Positions 56,000 to 64,000 of a DNA stretch of 64,000 bases are shown here, piece after piece. The DNA is taken from NCBI GenBank assembly GCA_027946365.1, contig JAPEUQ010000012.1, positions 186,001 through 250,000 of the forward strand. The letters run 5' to 3'. Made by a program: the position numbers and the translations under genes. How positions within the stretch are numbered: position 1 is the stretch's first letter; the number at the start of each line of letters is the position of its first letter. Below the pieces are notes generated by a model. The model made no database searches. It was not told the origin of the DNA and worked only from the letters and a program-made list of their open reading frames with translations. The stretch comes from Kalmusia sp. IMI 367209. Its lineage: Eukaryota > Ascomycota > Dothideomycetes > Pleosporales > Didymosphaeriaceae.

Positions 56000-58153
56000 T
56001 TACCTACCAGACCACCAAGTGTAATTGTTCGTCTGCTCAGCCGTATCAAATACGAGCTGGCTGCTCGAATTAAGCGGTCTGTCTGGGAAAATGTTGGCCG
56101 TGCTAGTCCAAGCAACAAACTCTGAAACCTCTACGCTAGCGTTGTCGCCGACAAAGATGCCGAAGCCTGTAGAGTCGGTGCGTCCGGGGTAGATGCGTGT
56201 CGTGAGCCAGAATCGATCCTAAGGGAGTGATTAGCCAGGTATGGGTGGGCGAGAATATATAGTTACGCACATTGATGTACAGCTCCACCAATGAGCCGTC
56301 GATGAATACATTCATTACTACATCCTCAGTTCCGGTCTTAGCGTAGGTGTATGGGTAGTAGTAGCCGATGACAGTATAGTTCTGGGCAATGTTGTCGATG
56401 GTCGAGGAATGCGATCTACAGTACAGGTAAGCAAATTAGTCAACTCCCTTTGAATGTACACGTACCTATCTACGTTGATAGTGTAGTTCGAGGGGTCCCA
56501 AAATATCGTCGTATATTCCTCTCCGCCCGGAGAAGCTGCGATAGTCAATCCAGCAGGTCCAGTGAAGTTGCTGAATGTCGCTGTAAGTTCCATGTGGGTC
56601 GATCCTGTGCCGATGGTACGACTTGATGTTGACGTGCCATTGGTTGCGTAATTGCGCTGACTCGTGCCATTTCGGATAGCTGAGACTACTTCGGGAAGAG
56701 GGCGTGCGGCTAAGGTATAGGCAGTATACGTGCCGTCACTATGCTCAACGACGCGGTTATTGCCCTTTGCTGTCAAGCCGCCATTGGCGTTGACTAGGCC
56801 TCTTGTCTTCTTGACGTACATCTCCCGGGGTAAAGCGAAGGCGCCATTGAAGCCTTGTTGATTCTGAAACTGGTTCAGCTCGTCGACGGCCCAACCCCAT
56901 TGAACACGTCGGTCGTTCTTGGTATCGTTGAAGCTTGTCACTGCATATAACAGGCCGGAATCAATGGCGCCGCCAGCAACGGGAGTGAATTGAGCGGAAC
57001 CGTTGGCTCGTCTTGTGACTACGCCTTCGTTCCACAGTCCCCATTGTGCACGTGTGTGAAAGGTCGTATTGCCACCCTCGGTTCCCATCATGGTGTAGTA
57101 GTGAACGTCTCCATCTTCATCTACAAGGGAGAAGAAGTTGGAGACCTCAAAGTTGAAGCCGTAGGTACCGGTCTCGAGGATATCCCCTAGAGTTTCATTG
57201 TCCGAAGGTTCCCATAGTGCGCCCAAGAAGGTCCAGTTAGTCAGGTCATTCGCAGGAGCACTGTAAAACGGTATGCGCGGTCCAACTTCCTTGATGCCAG
57301 AGCCGAGCACTGCGTACCAGTGAGGCTCCTCCTGACCAAGAATAGCATCCATTTCTGGCCATAGCTCAAAGAAGGGGTCGCGCCACCCTGTGACATTCCA
57401 ACCTTCCGGTGGATGGCTAATGACGGGATTGTTCTCGTACTGCTCCCATGTTTGTCCACCATCTTTGGATATGGCAAGACTTTGAGTTTCCGTGCCATTC
57501 TGATAGGGAATCTTCCAATTGGTTGGGAGGTGTGAAACAGAGGTATAAAAGGCCAGTAATGTGCCATCTTGCTCTCCTTGAATATTGACAGGTTGCGCAG
57601 TGCCTGAGAAAATACCAAGACCGTTGTAAGAGCCGTTAGATCCTGTGACTAGGGATTCGGCGTTGTTGGCTTCCCACCCGCCCACGTCAGTCCAAGTGAT
57701 GAGATCCTTCGAGGTCGCATGCCTGGCGAAATATTAGCTTTCGTCATGTTATAGGAGAAGGGATCCAATACCCCCAAGATATGTTGCCTGGTAAAAGTTA
57801 GCTCATTCAATACTTGTCTCTATCAAGTACATACCCCAATCAATATGGTTAGGATGCCATTGGTACATGAGATGATATACATCTCTTGTAGGATCGTACA
57901 TCATGCCACATGGGTCCTAGTGACTGTGTTAACCATGCTGAGCTAGTATCCGAATGCTCCTAGAACTGACATTCATCCATCCAGCGGGGGCACTGAAATG
58001 AGAAATCGGTCGCCATCGCGTAAAGAGACTGTTGTTCCCAAGCGATTCGATGGTACTAGCATCCAATACATCAGGGAGGGAGCTAGAATTTTGCGCAACG
58101 CTGCCTTTGAGGGCTGCGAGCACGAAGCCCAATGTCGGAAGGGTCCTTAACAT
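56000..58153 (-). CDS. GH32 family glycoside hydrolase (invertase/inulinase-like), secreted
   Basis: Predicted to hydrolyse beta-fructosyl bonds in sucrose or fructans. Minus-strand exons 58153-57971, 57916-57835, 57787-57772 (16 nt), 57722-56466, 56415-56271 and 56218-56000 give 633 residues. A signal peptide (LRTLPTLGFVLAALKGSVAQ) starts it. The nucleophile motif WMNDP is split by intron 1 between N and D. GWRDPFF gives the transition-state Asp. The acid/base Glu lies in NFEVSNFF, where most invertases have FECPDLF: Glu is kept, Cys is lost. The C-terminal beta-sandwich includes VFIDGSLVELYIN. Many N-glycosylation sites are visible. Introns are 47-54 bp. Confidence 0.9.
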
Positions 58154-59079
58154 GGCTTCCAGTTGCGACTTTCAAAATTGAAGACACACCAAAAAGAAGA
58201 GGAACAAGAGTCCGGAAGATTGCCGATGTGGAAGGCTGAGCGGCGATGCGCCTTTAAATATTTTGGAGGGCGAGGCACATGTCCAAGCCCATACATCGTC
58301 AGCCAATACTTTAGTACGAGCCTCCGTGAGCTTGGAGCTTCAGCACCTAGATCTACATCATACTAGGAATTTCTTCGCGGCGAAGACTGGAAGATGACCA
58401 GGGCATGCAGTAGTGTTCCCCGCAATTATTGATGCATCTTCCCCGCGAAGGATAGGCGCCAGGCCCATGGCAGCGACCAAAAAAATCAAGCACCGAACGC
58501 GCCGATGACAGGTGAAGTGATGACGCGGGCGAACTATACGCAATAGACTTAGAACGGCATCTTGGGATACGGAGGTGGCTCCGGACGGGTCGTATGTGGG
58601 GAAAAAGAGTACATTCTGGAATGCCACGTGAGGTCTTTGATGATCCAGGTCTACCGGCCGTGGTGCTGGGCGTGCATATGGTAGGCTTGAGGCTTAATTT
58701 CTTCCGATTATCTGCCCGAGCATTGTACCATACCGGAGCCTCCGATGGCCGCAGCAGTGCAAGGGTGAACTAGGGCAGACACACCGAAATCGCCCGGAGG
58801 GTTGCTGCGCCGCTATGAGGTTTTCATGATGTTCGAGCGAGCGAGCAGCATGATGAGTTTAGGCCAGTGTGAGAGAACGAGGTCGTGAGTGAAATGGGTG
58901 TGTAGTAGCTCGCGCGTGGAGGCCATCGGGCTTGGCAACGTCACTGCCGGCGTTGAAGCTCAGCAAACGTGTCAAGACGTGCCGCCGCGCGCCGCATTCG
59001 AACGTCAAACAATCTGATCCCTCAGATGGACCCCTAGCACATTGCTCGCTCGGGAGTCACGATAGCACAACCTTTCGCC
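58154..59079. other. Divergent intergenic region, GH32 / HRD1
   Basis: About 925 bp. A TATTTAAA box (minus strand, 58253-58262) lies about 105 bp upstream of the GH32 start. No gene is seen. Confidence 0.5.
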
Positions 59080-61456
59080 ATGAGTCGGCTGCAAATCTAC
59101 ATAGCGGTACGTCTCCCTCTCCGCGCTCTGCGATACGCATGCTTACAGCTGCCAGAGCTCGGCCGTCCTGGCCAATGTCGTGCTTCTGCGCGCATTCGTC
59201 GAGCGGCCCAATTTCTACTCGGCCGCCGTGTACATCTCGCAGAGCACCGGCTCTTTGATGTTCCTGATCAACCTCGCGCTCATCGTCACCGCAAGCCTCG
59301 GATATGGACTCCAGCGACTCTTCTACGGGCCGTTGCGCCCCATCGAGACGGAACAGCTCTACGACAAGGCATGGTTTGCCGTGAGTGAGACGCTGCTGGC
59401 AATGACCATCTTCCGAGATGACATCGGCCTATGGTTCTTTACCATGTTCCTGTGCCTCCTCGCGGGCAAGGTGTGGCAGTGGATCGGCGAGGGACGCGTC
59501 GAATTCCTCGAGCAGCAACCCCCGGCAAACCCGAAGCTATTCCACGCACGACTGATGAGTTCCTTGGCCCTTTCGGTGGCTTTTGATGTCTTCATGGTGC
59601 AATATTGCGTAGACTCGATATTGGCGGATGCGAAAGCGGGCGTCATGGTCATGTTTGGCTTTGAATACGTGCTCTTGGCCATCGCATCGACTTCGACGCT
59701 GTTGCGCTACGGATTGTCGCTCGTGGAGCTCGTCATTACTCACCGCCAGGAAAAGGCACGAGATGAGGCTCGTAGGATTGCAATGGAGGAGAGACAGCAG
59801 CGCGCGCAGGCAGCTGAGAGCGCCGGAGAGACTGTCCCTGAAGAAGAGGATGACTTTGATGATGACGATGACGACGTACTTGGCTGGGAGGAGAAGGGCC
59901 GCTGGGTCTTCTTCCTCGACCTCATGACTGACGCCATCAAGTCTGTCGTTTACATGGTCTTCTTCGTCCTCCTTATGACCTTCTACGGTATCCCTATCCA
60001 CATTGTACGAGATTTATTCATGACTGTGCGTTCTTTCTGTAAGCGACTCCACGACTTTTACCAATACCGGAACGCGACTCGAGACATGAATGTCCGCTAC
60101 CCGGACGCTACCGCTGAGGAGCTTGAGCGCGAGAACACATGCATTGTCTGCCGCGAGGAAATGCAACCTTGGGTAAGTCATCTCGAAATGCACTATTTAC
60201 GAATATGCGCTTACCTATATAAGGTACAACCAGGAGCAGACGGTGCGCAACCAGGCCGACGGGTGGACGAGCGGCAGCGGCCGAAGAAACTACCCTGTGG
60301 ACACATCTTGCACTTTAGCTGTCTGAGAAGCTGGCTCGAAAGGCAACAAGTTTGCCCGACGTGCCGCAGACCTGTTCTTGCACAGCCGCCAACGCCAAAT
60401 AATCCTCGAAATCAAGCAAATCCGGGTCAAGCGAATCCGCAAGCACCACCTGGTGCGGATCCTTTTCGAGGCCTACTTGGTAATGTGCAACCACCAGCAA
60501 CCCCCGCGCAGCCTGGACAGCCTGGACAGCCTGGACATCATCAGCCTGGCCCGGCAGCAGGGCAACCTCCACCAATGCAAGGCAATGTACGAGTCTTCAA
60601 CCTCGGTCCTATCCGAATTGCCCTGGGTAACATCCGTGTTCCTGTGAATCAGCCGGACAACGCAAATAATGGGAACAACAACAATGTGCTCATGGAACGA
60701 CTGGCTCAACAGATGGCTCAACAGCAGAACTCACCTGCAACTCAACCGCAGACCCAGAATCAGAGTGGTGCCCCTCAACCACCGGCCATGCAGTTTCCCC
60801 CCCTTCCTATTCCGGGAGCAATTCCGCAGCACCCCAACGACATTCAGACTGACATTCTACGTATTCAGCAAAATATCATCGATAACTTGCGACAATTGAA
60901 CGCACAGCACCACCAACTGGATCATATCCGTGCTCTCCTTGCCGAATTGAATCGTATTCAAGCATCCAGTGTGGTGGCTGCAACAGGACAGAATCTGCCA
61001 CCTATTGCCCCCCTCAACCCTCAAGTCTTCCCACCAATGCACCCACAGGCTTACTTCGCAAATGGACCCGTCCTCAGGCAAGGTGACGCTGGTGTACCCC
61101 ATGGCTTGGTGCTTCCGGAAGGATGGACCTTGAGACCCATGGCTCTAGCGCCACACCCTGATAGTACTTTTGGGCAGGTGCCCACAGAGGCAGGACCATC
61201 AGGTTCCGCACCGCCACGGGATCCATCGTCGGGGTCATCAGCAGCTTCATCTTCCGGCCCAGCAGCTGACCCAGGCTCCACAGCCGGGCCATCTTCAAAA
61301 ACTGCCGAACCGAGCTCCCTGGAATCTAGCTGGAGCTTTGGAAATGCGGGAAGCAATGAGGCCGAGGGCTCTAGCTCCGCCGTCGCGGGGAGCAGCACAG
61401 ACGGCCAGAATGTGACAAGACGGACGGCAACGGTAGAGGAGGCAGAAGATGAGTAA
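59080..61456 (+). CDS. HRD1: ERAD RING E3 ubiquitin ligase HRD1 (synoviolin)
   Basis: Membrane E3 of the ER that retrotranslocates and ubiquitinates misfolded proteins. Exons 59080-59106, 59156-60172 and 60224-61456 give 758 residues. The N-terminal half has about six to eight hydrophobic segments; FVERPNFYSAAVYISQS is a family hallmark. An acidic DDDDDDVLGWEEKGRW loop follows. The RING-H2 finger is complete: CIVCREEM, then LPCGHILHFSCLRSWLERQQVCPTC. The C-terminal half is Pro/Gln/Asn-rich and disordered. Intron 1 uses the later AG (GCCAG, 59155), because the nearer one breaks frame. Intron 2 (51 bp, 60173-60223) is a multiple of three without stop, so retention would add 17 residues inside the RING. 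Confidence 0.93.
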
Positions 61457-62421
61457 GAGCGACCATGGATTACGGATGTGGATCCGTTGGTATTGCATAG
61501 CGAGGAGTTTAGCGAGGCTTATTTTTTATACTCACCTCTGCCCTTGGCTGGGCCGGATACGCGTATATAGGTTGAGGATTTTTACGTACGATACCACAAT
61601 AGAAGCGACACGTTCGAATTGCGCTTGCAATTTCCTTTTCAACTCCTTCTCCATGAATCCATTGCCGCTCCGACATGACTTTGTGCTGACTTGCTGGGTC
61701 CTACATTCCGCAGCCAATCGTGAATCTAGTCTAGCAGACCCCTACCGTCAAGGCGAACTGTCTTCATATGTAACATGCGTCTCAGGGAAACTCGTGCTAT
61801 GATACGTCTCCAGGCTTTTGCCCTGGCGCATTGTGTGGAGGTGGGCTGCAGCAGACGATGATGTGGCAGAGAACACAATCAACGCACCTACACAACATGT
61901 TATCTCCCCCACAAGCCCTCGATGCAGTGCTCCTAAGACAGCACCAGCGACTGGCCTCGGTGTATATGCACATTCTATGCTCCCCGCACACCTCACATGG
62001 CTAGTTGCAGCCTATTCCCAAAGCAGGCCGCGCCGCAGGGATCAATGTTTCGACGCGGCCGGCCGTCTAGCCACTCAGCAGCGCGCAGCAGTCCAAGAGT
62101 CATACTCGGCGGCTACGCATCGAAACATCCAGTTAGACATGCAGGAACAACGAATGGGCGGAGTCACGGTGGGGGCTTAGCGTGGGCAGGGCGGTCGGCC
62201 GTCGCTGGGATGCCTCGGACGGTTAACTATGGAGCGTGGCCGCGTTCCCTGGCCTGGTGAAGAGTGCTAAAAAGTGTGACTCTATGTCTTGCGGTTGACG
62301 TGGGCGCGACGGCTGGTTCGAGTCTCGCTTGCGGATTTGGCTCCTGGTATAAATTCCCACAGTGGAATTTTTCTTCGATTCTTTATTTTGTTTTTGTTGT
62401 CGTTTTAGTTTTGAGTAAGAG
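61457..62421. other. Intergenic region
   Basis: About 965 bp: HRD1 3' flank and promoter of the next gene. No gene, RNA or repeat was recognised. Confidence 0.55.
62348..62354 (+). promoter_or_regulatory. TATA box of the following gene
   Basis: TATAAAT about 74 bp upstream of the ATG at 62422. Confidence 0.45.
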
Positions 62422-63710
62422 ATGGCGGCGGCTAAGGCTGATAAGAGCGCTGGCCAGGGCGAAGTCTCGAATTGCGTCGCCAATCTCATACATGCGTTTA
62501 CGGATGGTTTGAATGTGTTTAAGAGGCTGAGGGAGAGGAGGAGGAAGCGGAAGAGCAAACATAAGGAGAGGGACGGGGCTGCGTCCGGTGCAGAGTTGCA
62601 ATTGAGTAATTCGTTGAGGAAGGGGCCGATGGAATTGAAAGAGAGGTATGAGAGCTGCTATAGTGATAGAGGTGAGAAGTTTGCGAAAGGTGACGGTAAG
62701 TGGTTCTTGTCTCAAGCTGTGGTACAACGGCTGCCTAGCGCGACCGCACCGTGCTGATCAAGACAGCAATTGCACATGCCTCGCTTGCGGAGACGCTGAT
62801 CAGATTCAATACTGGCCTTGTGAGAATTATCGCGACCTTTCTGCACCAGGATTCCAAGAATAGTGATCTTCACCTGGACTATAAGTCTCTCACCAGCCTC
62901 TCTGACACCTCACGGCGAGAGGCAATTGATAGCCTGAATCAGCTGTATCAACGACTCAGTCAATCGCAATTGCAGCTCCACCGAAGAGCTGATTCTCAGA
63001 CAGAACCCGAGAAGAGGAAGCGCAGTAGTTCGCGACAGCGATCACACGGCCCGACCGCCACCCGCGTATCGGTAAGAGGCTCAACGCAGACGCAACTTGC
63101 CATGGTGCGACCAAGGAACACGCGAAAGGGGTCGACGAGCAGTTCCAGCAGCACCAGCTGGTCGAAAACAGCTTCAAGCGGAGTAGATTCACCGTACATA
63201 ACGCCTCCAAGATCACCACCGTTGCCGCAGTACTCTGCCAAGGACCCTTTTCCGTTACAAAAGGCACCCGCTGACAAAAACAACAACCTCCCAATAAAGA
63301 AGACAGCAGGTACTGTCGACGCGACGCGGCCGACAACGTGGCCGCAAAGGAAGGCCGTCAAGAAGGTCCCATTTGCGAACACCATGCCTACACCACAAGA
63401 GTACTTCGCAATGAAAGAACTGCCGCCTCATCTCCCTCCACCGTTCGCCAACATGCCAACTGCTTTGACGACCGGGATACCTCGACGGCGCACTGACAAG
63501 CCGACGCCATCGACGTATACATTCGCATCCGACAGCACGAAGCTGGGCGAAATACCGCAGCGCAACTGGACGGTGCCATGGAACTACGACGAGGCCGAGC
63601 GGATGAATGCCGAAGCTGCTGTGAAGGGGTATCCGGTGGCTACACCTGTCGAACAGAAGGCGAAGACGAGGAAGGGGCTGAGGAGCTTGTTCAAGAAGGG
63701 CGGTGCGTGA
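62422..63710 (+). CDS. Conserved fungal protein of unknown function
   Basis: Not assigned to a known family. Exons 62422-62695 and 62767-63710 give 405 residues. The N-terminal about 175 residues are helical: a region with CVANLIHAFTDGLNVFKRL and a very basic RERRRKRKSKHKERD patch, then SLAETLIRFNTGLVRIIATFL. The rest is Ser/Pro/Lys-rich and disordered, with TPPRSPPLPQY and a basic end (KTRKGLRSLFKKGG). The intron uses GTAAGT and an acceptor at CAAGACAG (62766); the earlier TAG leads to the wrong frame. The layout recalls Pezizomycotina-specific helical scaffold or signalling proteins with disordered tails. Confidence 0.7.
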
Positions 63711-64000
63711 GGTGCATGAAGTAGAGAAGCCGTGAAAGGGCGTGTTTGAGTGTAATGGGATGACGGGAGTTTGGGTTTTTCTTCACGATTTACGAATCTT
63801 CTTTCTTGGGTGAGCATTTACAAGTTTCTTTTCCCTGGTGGGCATATACCCTTTCTTTTTTTTTTTCTTGCCAGCGAGGGCTTTTAGCTGCATTCTGTAT
63901 ATGGACGGCTTTCCTTTTTGTGTATTTAGCTGTGTATTGGGTCTGCATTTATTGTATTCGTCGGTGTTTACTAGGCAATTGATTTTACCATCACACGAAC
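63711..64000. other. 3' flank of the last gene
   Basis: T-rich 3' region including a run of about 15 T/C at 63850-63870. No coding signal to the window end. Confidence 0.5.

Noticed and set aside
55408..56118. 236-codon open frame antisense to the PhyH gene
   Set aside because: It overlaps both the PhyH exon and the GH32 3' end on a shadow frame, with His/Leu-rich random composition.
1..64000. CRISPR arrays, operons, insertion sequences or ribosome binding sites
   Set aside because: None seen; the intron-rich gene structure shows eukaryotic DNA, so these classes do not apply.

Overview
The window is filamentous ascomycete DNA (Pezizomycotina, most likely Dothideomycetes; class inferred from gene style, not proven). 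Genes have several short GT-AG introns, mostly 44-70 bp, with CTAAC/CTGAC-like branch sites close to the acceptor. There are no operons. The gene set is fungal: Zn2Cys6 regulator, AA9 LPMO, Hsp12, Fig1, Hrd1, Goodbye- and NACHT-type NLRs and a pogo-type transposon relic. Exon joins below were worked out by hand from splice signals and frame. Every spliced CDS is a whole number of codons except two genes, which appear frameshifted.

Left arm (0-23 kb), mostly conserved housekeeping and carbohydrate genes: aldo-keto reductase (+), Zn2Cys6 regulator (-), PHO-4/Pho89 phosphate symporter (+), Ser/Thr-rich single-pass membrane protein (-), AA9 LPMO (+), COG3 Golgi tether (-), FMP25-like mitochondrial RCC1 protein (+), cytosolic SHMT (-), Fig1 (-), and Hsp12-like stress protein (+) with STRE motifs upstream.

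Central accessory island (about 23.9-46.1 kb): fucose-lectin-like propeller (-), Hsp70-like ATPase (-) head to head with a 1305-residue coiled-coil protein (+), Helo-like/NACHT/ankyrin NLR (-), about 4.8 kb of gene-free DNA holding a degraded pogo transposase, then Goodbye-NACHT-helical-repeat NLR with a C-terminal ZZ-like zinc finger (+). The Hsp70-like gene (run of eight G) and the second NLR (GTGT repeat) each need a 2-nt correction to stay in frame. An intron-containing tRNA-Ser(TGA) lies just to the right. This looks like a self/non-self or immunity-type region, and the divergent Hsp70/coiled-coil pair beside an NLR is the best candidate for an undescribed system.

Right arm (46.6-64 kb) returns to conserved genes: LACTB2-like metallo-beta-lactamase (-) and EFM5 methyltransferase (+) sharing a 196-bp promoter, HINT/HNT1 (+), mitochondrial enoyl-CoA hydratase (-), a newly recognised 35-residue Cys-rich metallothionein-like gene (-) in an otherwise gene-poor stretch, PhyH dioxygenase (+), GH32 glycosidase (-), HRD1 E3 ligase (+), and a conserved fungal protein of unknown function (+).
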